Assembly: GCA_009599575.1 (NCBI GenBank)
Contig: VWND01000001.1
Coordinates: 806,001 to 870,000, forward strand
Length of the DNA: 64,000 nucleotides
Source of the DNA: Blumeriella jaapii
Lineage: Eukaryota; Ascomycota; Leotiomycetes; Helotiales; Drepanopezizaceae
Direction: 5' to 3'
Part shown: positions 10,960 through 23,896 of the stretch, piece after piece
How positions within the stretch are numbered: position 1 is the first letter of the stretch
Layout of the letters: every line of letters begins with the position of its first letter
Notes under the pieces: generated by a model
What the model saw: only the letters and a program-made list of their open reading frames with translations
Databases searched by the model: none
What the model was told of the DNA's origin: nothing
Made by a program: the position numbers and the translations under genes

Positions 10960-12024
10960 TTAACAGCGACGAAATTAAAATCGAGCGGAAGCTTTTCCCG
11001 AATTTTTAAATTTATTAGCTTCGGAGCAGTTTAAAGCTATATATTCTTTTTTATTGCATTTATAATATTCGATTTTTAAATAATTGGCCATACGATGCTT
11101 TTTTTTTTAACAGCGACTGCATTTCGAAAAGTAAAAAAAATCGTTAAAAATTTTAAAATTCTAAAAGATTTTGTTAAAATTATCGTTTTCTCGCTTTCGT
11201 TTTTTTTTTTGTAACGTATATTCGAATCGAAAACGATATATATCTGTTTTAGCCTTTAAGCTTTAATCGTAAATATAAATCTTTTTTTTTTTTTTCTTTT
11301 TGCGCTCGTTTCGTCGTTTATTATTTTTCGTTTCGTCGCTAATGATTTTATTAGCATTTTCGATACGACGAGCGATTAATACTAATTTTTCGTACGAGCT
11401 TATAACTGCAGTATTATTTCGTTTAATAATTTCTTTTCGAAAAATAAATCGGAGTTTTACGAAAAACATTCTTTTTCTAGTCGTATCGTCTGTTATTTGC
11501 AACTGCTGTTCGAAATTATCCAAATAAGCAACGAAATCGTCAATTGATTTATACTCTTTTTGCTTCGCTTTATCGTATAAATTCGAAGCCGCGATTTCTC
11601 GATTTTCCGCATCCATCAGAAAATCCAACATTTATTTTTTAAAATCGTTTCATATAATTCGAATATTCGTAAAACGTCGTTCGTATCCGGTTTATTTTCT
11701 TTTTATTTTATCGTCGAAAGCTAAAACATAAGCGTTAATTTTCTTTTGATTAATACAAAATATTACCCTTTTATCTTAGCGGAAACTTCGCTTTACACGC
11801 CGAATAAAAAATTAAATTTTTTTAATATTTTTCTTTCGATATATTAGAAAGTTTCTTATTTTTAATGCCTTTCGGCTCGAATTCGCTGTGTTTCCTACAA
11901 AAGATATAATATGCTTAAAAAAAATGCTAGGTCGTTTCCAATAAGTATTATTATCGTAATGCTTCGAAGATATCTTATAATAATCGCCGGCTTAAATTAT
12001 TTTCTGTTTTTTTTTAGTTGGGGC
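10960..12024 (-). pseudogene. gag remnant (capsid and zinc knuckles), element A, 3' part
   Basis: An open frame at 11263-11631 (minus) contains AENREIAASNLYDKAKQ, DDFVAYLDNFEQQLQI and SSYEKLVLIARRIENANK, a retrotransposon capsid-like helical region, followed by a lysine/arginine run. Near 11030-11130 a pair of degraded CCHC zinc knuckles can be read (Cys-x2-Cys then His, and YKCNKKEYI). The N-terminal part of gag lies on the far side of element C at 23333-23760. Confidence 0.75.
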
Positions 12025-12029
12025 GATAT

Positions 12030-12298
12030 TGTAAAAGTAGGTAGGAAAACCAGACTGATACGGCCACATATCGGTGGGTAAAATAATCTAGGAAATCCCT
12101 AAAAAAAACTGAAAAAAAAAAAAAAAAAAATAAGTAAAAAATATAAATTAAACTGCGTACCTATGATATTATCTAAAGGAATGCTTTGCTTTTATACTTA
12201 TTAAAAGTAGTCAGTAACAAAAAGTTTCGGAAAAATCTATGCCTCGACCATAGCTAAAACTACTAATTCCTATTAATACAAAATATCACCGTTTTATA
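12030..12298 (-). repeat. left (3') LTR of element C, 269 bp
   Basis: Starts TGTAAAAGTAGGTAGG and ends CACCGTTTTATA. Pairs with 23061-23328. The outer left edge is the less mutated one. Confidence 0.9.
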
Positions 12299-12311
12299 TC
12301 CTATCCCAAAC
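12299..12311 (-). promoter_or_regulatory. polypurine tract of element C
   Basis: On the minus strand GTTTGGGATAGGA directly precedes the 3' LTR; a purine tract here is where plus-strand DNA synthesis would be primed. It supports the minus orientation. Confidence 0.55.
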
Positions 12312-12479
12312 AATATACGTAATCGTTTCTAATTACGACCAAAAAAAAACATAACTTTAATAAATACAATTTAATCTATTTTATATAATTTAAAAACCAA
12401 TTAATTACAAACCAAACTTTTTAGCTTTATACTTTTTCGGTCTTTTAACCCGTTCTTGGCCTTTTTACTATTGGCTTCT

Positions 12480-15400
12480 ACGGAAAAATAACGTTTCGCT
12501 TATCGTTTAAATCATTTTATTTATTTTGCTCCTTTGAAAAATGGCTTAATAAAATGTCAATCGAGATATCGTTTAAATTTACGAACGTTTTAATAGCTTT
12601 TTCGTCGATAATATTATTAAATATCGCCGCGACGAATGCTTTCCACGACTTTTTTTCGTAAATAATAAATTTCAGTTTTTAAACGTAATCCTACGCTTTG
12701 CAAAAAGCGCTAAAAATTTTTATATTAAAATCGTAAAAGTAATCGATTAATTCGTCGTAATTAAAACCGATTAATACTTTTGCTTTTCGTAAAACTGATA
12801 GGTCGGACTACGGTTGTTTACCGACGAATGCTTCTGAAAAGGCTCCGAAGCCTGTAAAAAAAACTATTTTACGAAATAGTTCGAAAATAATCGTTTGCAA
12901 TCGAAACCATCGAAAATGCTGTAATTGCTTTCGCCGCAATATAAACAATATCAGATTGCTTATCGGATTGTTATTTTCGAAATAATTTTTATATTTTTAC
13001 GCCGTATAATTATTCGAATAAACCAGTATTACGCCGTCGGTTTTTTAGATTCTGAATTTAACGAAAACTTTTTGCTTAGTCGAAAAGCTGATAAAAATTA
13101 TTTTATTTTTTACTTCGTAGCTTTCGGTTTCGTAGTCCGATAAAATAGCCGAGGCCACTGCTTTAAACGCGCTGAAATACGAGAAAGCTAGGCCTTTCTG
13201 AATGGTTTTAATTAATTTAACGTCGTAATATAATTGCAAATAAGCTTCGATTATTTCCGAATTATATGCGAATGCAAGTAAAACGTAGTAATCGAAAATA
13301 GCGTCGGTAAAATCTTCGATTTTTTTTTTTTTTTAAAAATCGGCGATATCGAATTTTATAATTATAATACGATCGGGGCCAGCGAAACTTAAAGCGATCG
13401 GAACGTCAAAATATACTACGAAACGACAGTTTCCAAGATTCCGAGTAATTAAAACAGCGAAATAAAAGCCGGGGTGCATTTTAAAAGCTTATTAAATAAA
13501 ACTGTAAAGCATATTAGCGAAAAAAGCTGTAAATGCTTTTTGAATTTTAATCAGTCGGAAATAATACTTATATATAACTATCTTTTCTTTTATAAAATGC
13601 AGCAGTAGCTTGTTTTCTCCGTTATAAAACCTTACGTAATTAACGAATTCGCAGCTTAGTTTAAATAAACTTTAAAATATATTTTCGGTCGAAAAGCTAA
13701 AAAAGTCGGCTTTTAAAAATACTCGTTGCTTTTATTTTTCCACGTTTTAATCGAATTTTATAATCGCGTTAAAAACTTTAAGATCTGCTTTAAAGTTTGT
13801 ATAATTCAAATAAACTTTAGCACGCGCTTAAATAATTTTCGCAATTTTTCGTCGGAATATAAATTAATTATTAAAATCAATTTCAAATACGTCGTAGTCC
13901 GAATTTTTAATAATAGCGAATCGATCAGCGAAGCCGATAACGTCGATTTTTTTTGTAATCAAATCGCAATACGCCGCGTAACAGCGCACGTAAAAATAGC
14001 AAAACTTGCCGTTTTTTTAGCGTTAACGTTATTTGTAAAAACGAAATTAAAAAATCGGAGTTTTTCAGCGAAAAAAAGCTCGAGTAAAAATAGATCACCG
14101 TTTTTAAAAATCTTTTTTATTTGCTTTAGCGTATTACATTTGCAATTTTCCGAAAAAAGCTTAATTTAATCTTTGTTTAAAGCAAAAAAGAAAAAGCTGA
14201 CGGATTTACTTGACTTTTATATAAAAGTATCGAAGTAAAATTTTTAAATTATTTCGTCGTCGAAAGCGAAAGTTTTAAGCAAAATAATCTAATTTTATAC
14301 TTTTTATATAATTTTTTCCGCGATAACTTCGATATTTTTTTCCAAGCCTTTTCGGTCGAATCGCGTAATAATCGAAATTTTAAATGCTTTTATTAAAATT
14401 TAAAATATTAACGATTCGACGTTTTTAAACGCAACAAACGTTTTTAATATTTGCGTATTCAATTTCGAAAAATTAAATTCAGAATCGTTTAAATCTTTTT
14501 TTTTCGAAATGCTAAAATCTTTTAGGTTTGATTTTATAAAATCGTCGCGTTTTTTATTAACTAGCTTAAAACTTATAGTTCGGCGTTAATTTCCGGCTAT
14601 TTTTATTCGCGATGCCTTTTCTGTTGGCAACGCGAATAATTTTCTTTTCCGAATAAAAAAAGTTTCGGAAATATCGGCGCGCTTTTCCACGTTTTCTGTT
14701 TTTATTTTTTTCGGAATCGTTTTCATAAATACAATAAGCTTTTTGTATTCGAATAGGCGGTTATTTGCTATTACGTTTTTAATTTCGTTCTTTAATTTGT
14801 TTTCGACAATTGAAAATAAAAATCGCTGAATTATTTTAGCTATTTTAAAAATATTAATTGCTACCGCGTATATTTTTTCGAACTAAACGAAAATAATATT
14901 AGCTTTTTTATTTTTTTCGTCGTCGTAAATTTAAAATATCGGAATAACGTCGTTTTTTTCCTTCGGTATAAAAATACCGCATTTAGCGATATTCAATTTT
15001 TTGCTTTAAAAAAAAGTCAGACTTAAAATTTCGCAACCGATTAAAATTTCTTTTAACGATTATATAGCGTCGTCGACCAGTTTGCAAACAGCTATAAAAA
15101 AGCTTGTAAATCTGCGAATCCTTAGGTTATTAGCTTTTAAAGCTTACGCTTTAAAAATATAAGCGTTTAATACCCAAATTTCTTTTTTCGTAAAAATAAT
15201 AATTTCGAAAAAACGAGCGAAGTATCGAAATAAAATAATACCGGTGATTTTGCTAAAAACGTATTTTTGAATATTTTTTTTTCGTTGATTTAGCAAAAAG
15301 CGCAAAACTCGGTTTGTTATTTCTTTTTTATTATTTCGAACTTTTTTTGCTTCGGCGAAAATTTTTAAAACGTTATCGTAATTCAGCAGAAATTTATCGT

Positions 15401-15650
15401 AATCAAAGCTTTTGCGAACGAATTCAGCTTTAATAAAACCTTCGTAATCGAATAAAAATTCGTTAACGTTTTCAATTATTATATCGAATTGCTTTATAAA
15501 TATTTTTACGAAAGCTGCTTATTAATCTAAAATAACGGTATTATATATTTATTTAAATTCGAAAAAGTTGCGTATAATAATTCCGTTCCAAAGTAAATTA
15601 AAAATAAGTTTGTCAAATTTAGCAACGTTTTATTTAAAAAACGATATAAT
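12480..15650 (-). pseudogene. large extra reading frame downstream of pol, element C (family 3)
   Basis: The minus strand reads as protein-like text with scattered stops and an occasional frameshift for about 3.1 kb, enough for an ancestral product near 1000 aa. Surviving pieces include FLFDYEGFIKAEFVRKSFDY (about 15.4 kb), HPGFYFAVLITRNLGNCRF (about 13.45 kb), an open frame at 13045-13239 (YYDVKLIKTIQKGLAFSYFS) and FTGFGAFSEAFVGKQ (about 12.8 kb). I see no zinc knuckle, DDE triad or membrane segment and do not recognise the protein. It could be a family-specific accessory protein, a captured host gene or a second structural protein. It is separated from integrase by a low-complexity spacer. 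Confidence 0.5.
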
Positions 15651-16160
15651 ATCGATGGATTTATTAATCAAAAAAATATATTATATTTGTTAAAAAGTAA
15701 ATGAAAAAAAATACAAAAACTGTAAAATATTTGTATTCAAAAGCCACGGAAATCCGCATACTATTTTTTTAATAAATTATAACTATTCAGATAAGCACCC
15801 GTTTAAAACAACGAAAAAAATAAATAATATAAAAAATAGCAAATAATAAAATGCTTAAAAAATAGTTTTCGTAAAATATGCGAGCAATACAAATATATCA
15901 AATATACGGCTCAAAACATATATAAAACTTTTGTTCTAATAAACAAAAATACAATTAAACAAAAAAAAGTATAATAAATATTCTAAACAATATAAAAAAA
16001 AGTCTCAAAAATAAACAATATATATAAAACAGAATAATTAGATTATATACAAACAAAGCAAAACAAAAACAATAAAATAATATACAATAAAAAAAAAAAC
16101 AATAAATAACGAAAACAGTAAAACAATTAGTAAACAATCTTATAAGCATCTTTCTCCTTC
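15651..16160. repeat. low-complexity A/T spacer between integrase and extra frame, element C
   Basis: About 500 bp of A-rich, C-interrupted sequence (AACAAAAATACA-like words). The minus-strand frame through it at 15955-16149 is almost only Phe, Ile, Leu, Tyr and Cys and is a composition artefact. No gene seen. Confidence 0.6.
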
Positions 16161-16164
16161 TCGG

Positions 16165-19100
16165 TCATAAATGAAATTACGATTTAAACTGTGCTTTCAG
16201 CAGCGGAATCATCGTCCGGCTGTTTTTAAACCTTTTCAAAAAGTTTTTTTTTTTTAGAAATATAATCGCTCTGATCGGAATCGTCGAAATCGCTGAAATC
16301 GGAATCGCTTTCTGATTCAAAATTCAAAGAATAAATTTGCTGGTTTTTTTTATAAAATCGCTTTAACCGGTTAGCGGCGAACGTTTTTTTCAGTTTTGTT
16401 TTATCGAATTTCGTAAGCTTATAATAGCTTTTATTTAACTCGGCTTCGTATATTTCGTAAGATCCGAGCTATTTATAATCAAGCTTAATATCGGCCGATT
16501 TATCGATAACGCGCTAAACGTCGTAAATTAAAACCAAATCTTTTTTTTTAATTAGCGTTTTTTTTAAAACTTTGGTTTTGTTTTAAATTTTTTTAGCTGC
16601 CTTCCTATATTTTTTTTTTTTTAAAATTATTTTTTTTATATTTATATCGCGATAATCTAGCTGTTTAAATTTTATTGCCAACAAATCTGCTTTCGTTTTT
16701 ACTTTAACTACGTTATAAAACTTTTATACAGGCCATTTTGTTTTTAAAAGCAATCGAGCGTTTCTGCCGTATTAAATAAAAAATAAAATTATTTTAATAA
16801 AAGCGTATATGCATATACGCATAACAAAAAGCATTTTCGAGAATTTCCGCGATCAACGCTTATAGCTTTTTCGAATGGCTTTTGAAAAGCCGTTAAAAAT
16901 ATTTTTATAGTTTCGTTTAACGGATTCGTTGCCTTTCGAATTATAAACTAAAATTTAAATACGCTGAATGCCGTATTTTTTTATAAAAGTTTCGACAACG
17001 CTTTTGTTTTCGAACCTATTATCGACGTTTAATTTGTCAAACAAACTATATCGATATACAACGTTTTTTTAAAAAAATATCGCTATAACTTCGAAAATAA
17101 CGTTTCGGAAAAGTCGCTTTTCAGGCTATTTAAATAAATCGTTAATAGCGAGCATAAAATATATATAACCGCGATCGGTAATTAATACGCGTATAACGTC
17201 GAAGTTAACTTTTTTTTAAATTCCAAAAAACCACGTCGAATATAATAAATTTTTTTTTCGGCCAGGTTTTCGTTTTTAACAAAAAATACAGCTTTTAACA
17301 AAAGCTTTGCAATCTTCGAAGCATTTTCTTTATTAAAAATCGTTTTTAATTCGGTAATAAATAGCTTCAGCTTTTTTATAAAACACTTTTTCGTAGATTT
17401 TTTTTATAATTTAAAACTTATCGGCTTTATTGTTTATTATTAAGCGTTTTTAATATATATTATTTTTTATTTTATATAATTTCTTATCGGCTAAAATATA
17501 ATCGAAAGCTTAATTTTTAAATAATTTAAACTAATAATTTAATACGCTAAATAATTTAAATAAAATAATTAAATAATATACGATTAAATAAAAATCTTCG
17601 GTTTCGTAATTATCGATTAAAAGTTTATTTTCGTCGTTAATCGGCTTATTCCGATCGTTTTCGATTAAATTCATTCGCGATGCCAGCAAAAATAATAACG
17701 CGAATATTTTTTCGGCCCGAAAATTAATGTTTTTTATTCGCGGTGCCAACCGAAATAGCAACGCGAATAGTTTCGGTTTTATAAAATCCAAAACGCAAAT
17801 AGCGAAACAGCCGATTTCGTTAGCAATCCATTCGTTAATATTTTATTCGCTTTATTTAACGAAATCAAACGAATAAAAGCGTTTTCGTTTAGAAAAGCCG
17901 TCTGCCGCTGTATTAATTATTTTTTTAATATATCTGACTTCGAAATTTATAAATCGTATTTAAGCTATTTAATTAATAACGAATGCTTTTAGCAGATTAT
18001 TAGCTTTTTTATTTAATTAATCGACAAAAACTTTTGCGTTTGTTTTTAAAATAAAATATACGCCGTACAATTCGCTTTTTATTTTTTTTATTGCTTTAAA
18101 AGCGCCTCGATATTCTCGTTTGATAATATCGTAGCGTGCTTTCGCGAAAGATTATAAGCCGCTTTCGAATCGTAAAAAATGCCGTTTTTTATTTTTATCG
18201 ATTTATTACAATACAGCTTTTTAACCGAAAATATTAACGTCGATAATTAAAATGATTTTTTCTGCGTTTAAACTATAATCGATCCGCATAAGCGATAAGG
18301 CCGATAAAAAATCATTTTTAAAAACTTTTATAGCTTTGCTTTATTCTTTTTCCCAAACGAAATCGATTTTTTTTTTTATCGTAACGTAAATAAATGCAGC
18401 TTTTTAAAAGAAGTTTTTAATTTAATTGCGATAATAAATCACAACGCCAATAAAAGCTTTGGCTTCGATAATATTTTTACATCTTTTTTATTCGCAAATC
18501 TTTTCGATTTTCTTTCGTTAAAAATAGCGGCCAGCGCTGTTAATTATATAATCAACGATATTTATTTCGGATATATAAAATTTTGACCGAAGGCTAATAA
18601 TAACCTTGGCTTTTTCGAAACAAATCATAACTTTATCGATATTTTAAATATATTTTATTATATAACGTCGAATTTCAAAAAAGATTTTTATTATTATAAT
18701 ATAATTTAAAGCTTTTAATTCCGACGTCGTTAACGTAAAAAAAAGCAATATCGAAAATACAAATCATAAAAACCTTATATACGATTTTTACGAATTAAAC
18801 GATTAAATTAATAGCTTTTATAAATACTTTCGTTATGCGTAATAAACCGATTGGAATTTAAATAGCCGTTATATCTCGAAATCGTAAATCAAAAACTAAA
18901 TAATCGTAGCCGAAAAACAGATCGAAAAAAAAAGCGATTATTAATTCCGCGAATTCGTTTGAAAATTAATCGACGTTAAATAGCACGTTAGCGTTTCGTA
19001 TCGTTATTTTATTTATTTCGACGATTGCGATAATAAATCTGTAAATGCTTTTCTTTTTTTTCGCAACGATAAACCATTTGTTTTTATATAAGCCGTGGCA

Positions 19101-20185
19101 GAATTCGAAAATCTTTTGCTTAATTCGTTTTTTCAGCATTTCGACTATTTTATTCTAAAAAGCTCTGAGAATTGAAAAAGTTTTTTTTTGCCAAGCTTCG
19201 TAAAATACGGTTTTGATATCGATATAAAACGTAACGTTAAAGCTGAATTGGCCTATTTCGGTAAAATCGAAAGCTATAGCTTTTTTTCGATTGCGTAAAA
19301 CTTCGTATAAAACCTTTTTTTTTTTTAACAGAAATTGGATTCCGATTGCTAAATTATCAAATCGTTTTTTTATAAATCGGCTGCCAAATAATAAGCTGGA
19401 AAATCGGCCGGTAATAAATTTTTCGAATTCGCTAATAATTAGTTATAATAATCTTATTATTTTATTTTTTTCAAACCAATCGTTTATTCTTTCGGAAATA
19501 TTTCCACCGGATTCGCTAAGATTTACGAATCGTATTTTATCAGCTTTACGCTTATAAAAAATGCTGATATTAATACAAAAAAGTAAAATATATAAATCGA
19601 ATTTATTTAATACAAAAACGAAATCTTCGAAATTTTTATTTCCGAGTTAATAGCCAAAAATATTAATATTAGCCAATTTTATTCGCGGTGCCATTTCGAT
19701 TAATAACGCGAATGCTTTTAACCGAATATTTTCCAGGTTTTGTTATAGCTTAGCGTTTGTTTTAAAACCAAAGTCGGCTATTCGTTTTCTAATAAAACGT
19801 CGATTAAAAAAATCTTATCGCCGGCGACGGTGATTTGACTTTGAAAAAACCGGTTTTAATTTCAGAAAAAAACTTTTATCTGGCCGTTTTCGGTGTATTT
19901 AAAACTGACGAAACTTTCTAAAATCCAAAGCATTTCAAAAATAATAAAATAAAAACATTTTTTTATTACTAAAAAATCTTTATAAATAATAATACTTTTA
20001 ACGTCGATTTTTATATTCCGTATAATTTTATTAAATTTAATAATATTTCTATTAACGGTAATATAAATTATTCGCTTATTAATAATAATCGGAATACTAC
20101 TAGCTTCGGCTGTTTTTTGGTTTATGCAATTAATTTCGGCTCCATTGTCGAATAAAGCGAAAACGGTCGTATTTTTCTCAAGCAT
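16165..20185 (-). pseudogene. pol polyprotein remnant (PR-RT-RNase H-integrase), element C
   Basis: Minus strand. Protease: open frame 19862-20185 with ALFDNGAEINCINQKTA, a retropepsin DxGA-type active site. RT: about 18.7-19.14 kb with FCHGLYKNKWFIVAKKK, then IEINKITIRNANVLF, FFGYDY, RDITAI and IGLLRITK; the catalytic box reads YVNDVG where this clade normally has two Asp, so one Asp is lost, apparently by G-to-A. RNase H follows at about 18.6-17.9 kb. The integrase core around 16.9-17.05 kb retains ENKSVVETFIKKYGIQRI and YNSKGNES. The C-terminal segment at 16.34-16.55 kb has YYKLTKFDKTKLKKTFAANR. The end is Ser/Asp-rich (SESDSDFSDFDDSDQSDY). Stops interrupt every domain. Confidence 0.8.
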
Positions 20186-22850
20186 AATTTTTATTTTTAA
20201 TGCTTTTATAGCCGTGTAAAAGCAGTTTCGTCGTTTTGATTTCTAAGTTTCTATAGCAAAAGCCAAAAAGCTGACTTTTTCCGAAAATTTTTTTATCGGC
20301 TAAATTAACTGCGATATTGTAAATTTCTTTCTGATTTTTTTCCAATTTAAAATCGTTTTTTTTTCGGATAATTTCAATTTTTTCGTTTTTTTTTAATATA
20401 AAAATTTGTTTATTAATAACTTTATCGAATCTCTTTTTTATATTAAATAAATCGCTGAATTTCAATTTAATTTTTTGTTTTATGATTTTTTTAATAGCTT
20501 CGTCGACGGCTTCGGAGCTAATATATTTGTCGATTTATTTTTCGCTTCGCATTAATAATAAGCGTTTAAAAGCTAGTACTTTCTAAATAATTTAAACCGG
20601 AATATCGGTGTCGATATTTTTTATATCGTCGTTAATTTTTTTTATTATAAATGTTTTTCTAATAGTTTTATCGAATCTTTTTCGAATTTTAAAATCTTTT
20701 TCCTTTTCGATTTTGACGTTTTTTTTCACATCAGTTGGTTTAGCGAATAAAACAAAAGCATTTTGTTTTCTTATGATTCGCTAGCTTAATTATACAGCTA
20801 TAATATTTGCAAATGCGATACTTGCATTAGCAATATATATATTTGTTTTTCATTTATATATTTAAATTTTATTTACATTTAGGATAAAAGTTTTTTTTTT
20901 AATTAGCACGCTTTTTAAAATATTTTTTCTTTTATTAATAAAAATCGTTTTCGCATTTTTTTTGTTTTCCAAACAATCGTTTTATTTCGTATCTTTCACT
21001 TTTAAGCAAATAATATTTAACCAGCTCTGATTTTCAGCTTTATTAAAAAAGCCTATTTCTGCTTTCGTCGGTCCTAAGCAAATCGCTTTATATTTATTAA
21101 TATAACAAATATTATTATTTATATAAAAATTAAATGCTTTGCATTTTGAGCGAATATAAGGTTTTTCGCAATAAATTTTTTTATTATCACAAAATTCATA
21201 TTTAAAGCTACAGAATCTGTTTTAATAATTATTTTTATCATTTTAATAGCCGCGATTTTGGTTTCCGCGTTGATTTCTTTTTCTTTTTTAATAATCGTTA
21301 TTATAATTAGTATTTCGCTGATTTTAATCGCTAACACAAAAAGATTGCTATTAAGCAGCTATTATTTTTACGGTGGCTTGGCGAAATTAATCGCTTCGTG
21401 CATTTTAAAAAGAATAATTATTATAAAAGCTATTTTAATCGTTTTTATTATCCGAATTAACGTAAAAGAGTTTTTTTTGCTATTATATAAAACCCTCGAC
21501 TTTGCTTTAAAACTTTTGAATTTTAATATCGGTAAATTTTAACACGAAAGTTTCGATATTTTTATCAAGCTTTTTCAAGCCAATAAATTCTGCAAAGCGA
21601 TTAAATAATATAATAATTAATTATTTTTTGGCGATTTCGGTAATTTTTAATAGCTAAGCATATTTCTGCACTAAAGCTTCCACGTTTTTTTTATAAATAA
21701 AAAAGAGAGATTTCTTTTGATTTATAGCTTTAATAATACGTTCGCTTTAATTTTGCTTAAAAACGAATTTTACAAATTTAAAATACTAATCGAAGGTTTC
21801 GGAATTTTATTTATTAATCTTAAAATGCTTAATAATCTTATTGCGAATGCTAGTTGAAAAGCCAAGTAAAAACAATCTTTTTTGCTCAACCTCGTTTAAA
21901 ACCTTTTTGTTAACGAAAACGTCAGAAACTCTCGTATAAATACGATAATAAGCTTTAAGTTTTTTGGCTTAGCGAATTATTATAATAAACTGTTTAAAAA
22001 AAGCGATAATATCGCGAATTTGCTAGCAATCGTGATTTCGAAATTCCGATTTTAAAACTTTAATTAATTTACGCCAGTTTCGAATTCTAATAGCTTTTTA
22101 TTTATTTATCGATTTAATAATATTTTTAATAATTAAATTATAATAGCGAAAAAGTTTATCGAACATTTTAATCTTAAAAACTCCGAAATCTTTATAAGTT
22201 TTTTTATATTTCTCGATAAAATCGGTAACGTTGGCGCTATTAAATAAAAATGCACCAAAAAAGCCAAAAAGAAACATGCGGCCTCGCATAAAAAAACGAA
22301 AAGCGTCGTTATTTATAATATTAATAAAAATGTTAATAAGATTTAAATTAAACGAATAAGTGTTTTCTAAAATTGCAAATTAAAAATTTTCAATATAAAA
22401 AAAATCGTTTTTAATAAAAAAGCTATTAAAAAAGTCTTTGTGTTCTCTGAAAAAATTAAATAAAATAAAATTGCGTCCAGACATTTGGGTAGCGTATTAA
22501 AAAACTTATTTTTTGGTAGGTTGACTAAATTAATATAATATTACTATATAATCCACGATTTCGATATTCCGTAGCTTAAGCTAATATACGTACAGCCATT
22601 TTTTTACTACTTCTAATAAAAAGCCGCAAATTATAATTATTATAATCATAAAGCGTAAAATCAAAAGGTTAAGTTTTCGCCAAGCGTTTGACCAAAAGAA
22701 ATCTAATTTAAAAGGGCCGAGCGCAGCGGTCGAAGCGTACGAATTAATATTCGATTTGTTATTTTTAAACAAAAAAACGATTTTCGAACTTTGAATTTCG
22801 CACGGTTCAGGATTGCCTGACCGTAATTTCAAACGTTTCTAAAATATATT
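20178..22850 (-). pseudogene. gag remnant, element C
   Basis: Minus-strand fragments between the 5' LTR and protease: 22581-22832 (starts MKLRSGNPEPCE), 22098-22289 (NVTDFIEKYKKTYKDFG, typical of gag capsid starts in this group) and 20178-20465, which overlaps the protease start by 8 bp. A degraded zinc-knuckle-like cysteine cluster (EFCDNKKIYCEKPYIRSKC) is readable at about 21.1-21.2 kb. Frames are closed repeatedly by RIP stops, so boundaries are approximate. Confidence 0.6.
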
Positions 22851-23060
22851 ACACTTTTGTAATCCAATAACTATGCGCAAAATAAAAAAAGCCATTAGAA
22901 GTCCTTCATATAATACAGCTGCGAATAATATTATATAAGAAATCTTTTAAGCCGTAATAGCGAAATATCGAAATCGACCTTAATTATAAATTTAAAAAAC
23001 GCATCGGCGAATATATAAAAACGAAACACCGAAGTTTAAATTCCTGCGTAAATTATCAAA

Positions 23061-23328
23061 TGTAAAAATAAGTAGGAAAACCAGACTAATACGGCCATAT
23101 ATCGATAGGTAAAATAATCTAAGGAATCCCTAAAAAAAACTGAAAAAAAGGAAAAGAAAAATAAATAAAAATATGAATTAGACTGCGTGCCTATAATACT
23201 ATCTAAGGGAATGCTTTGCTTTTATACCTGTTGAAGATAGTCAGTAACAGGGGGTCTCGGAAGGGTCCATACCTCGACCATAGCTAAAACTACCAACTCC
23301 CATTAATACAAGATATCACCGTTTTACA
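23061..23328 (-). repeat. right (5') LTR of element C, 268 bp
   Basis: Starts TGTAAAAATAAGTAGG and ends CACCGTTTTACA. The outer right part (GGGGGTCTCGGAAGGGTCC) is nearly unmutated, the inner left part mutated. Confidence 0.9.
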
Positions 23329-23332
23329 ATGT

Positions 23333-23760
23333 TAAAAAATATAAAAACCTTTTCTTCGATATCCTCGAAAACGTTAAGTTCTCGTTGAAATTGTTTAATC
23401 TTCTTTCGGAATTCGTCTCGGCGTCTTAAGGTTTTTTCGAGTTTTTTAACTGTTTCGTAAACCTTTTTCTTAGTTTTTTTCTGCTTTATTTTAGCTCGTA
23501 TTTTTTTTACTTTCTTACGTTTATTGTTTTTTTTTTGTTCGGCGCGGATTCGTTTATCAGCCAGATAAATCAGAGTCTCGGTGAAAAGTCTTTTCGAATC
23601 GCTTTGAGCGTGGCCTTTTTTAGTAATTTCTTCGATAAAAAAAATTAAAAAGTCGTCGCGCTTTGGTAATAAAATGTTTTCGGCCCTTAATAAAATTGGT
23701 GACGTCAGAAAAAACGATAATACGAAATCTTTTTAAACAGCCGAAAGTATTAAATCTTTT
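23333..23760 (-). pseudogene. gag remnant, N-terminal part, element A
   Basis: Minus-strand continuation of the gag of A upstream of the element C insertion. It is homologous to 25090-25480 of copy B: a lysine-rich, probably coiled-coil segment with KRIRAEQKK-type text. It is separated from its 3' part (10960-12024) by 11.3 kb. Confidence 0.65.
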
Positions 23761-23896
23761 TAAATAACTGGAAATGCTTGTTTTTTACGAATGCGAAAAG
23801 CTATAATATCGATAATAACGATATAAATATAATAATATAATAAAAAATTATTTTAATAATATCGAACTGCCGTTCCGATAAATAAAAAAATCAAAA

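Larger units (their letters stand above)
12030..23328 (-). mobile_element. long LTR retrotransposon C, family 3 (Ty3/gypsy-like), 11.3 kb
   Basis: LTRs of 269 and 268 bp (12030-12298 and 23061-23328) bound an 11,299-bp element inserted into gag of A. Comparison with copy B gives the empty site GTGT; the duplicated 4-mer is ATAT at 12026-12029 and ATGT at 23329-23332, as expected after RIP. A purine tract (GGGATAGGA on the minus strand) next to the left LTR, together with the frame order gag, protease, RT, integrase, fixes minus orientation. The element is unusually long because about 3.2 kb of further coding-like sequence lies downstream of integrase. Every frame is broken by stops. Confidence 0.85.

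Noticed and set aside
13726..14169. 147-codon plus-strand frame inside element C
   Set aside because: The minus strand here belongs to the extra frame of family 3 with consistent frame across neighbours; the plus-strand frame is rich in Phe/Ile/Asn and is a shadow of RIP-changed sequence.
15955..16149. Membrane-protein-like frame rich in Phe, Leu and Ile
   Set aside because: Translation of A/T-rich low-complexity spacer; amino-acid content follows directly from base composition.
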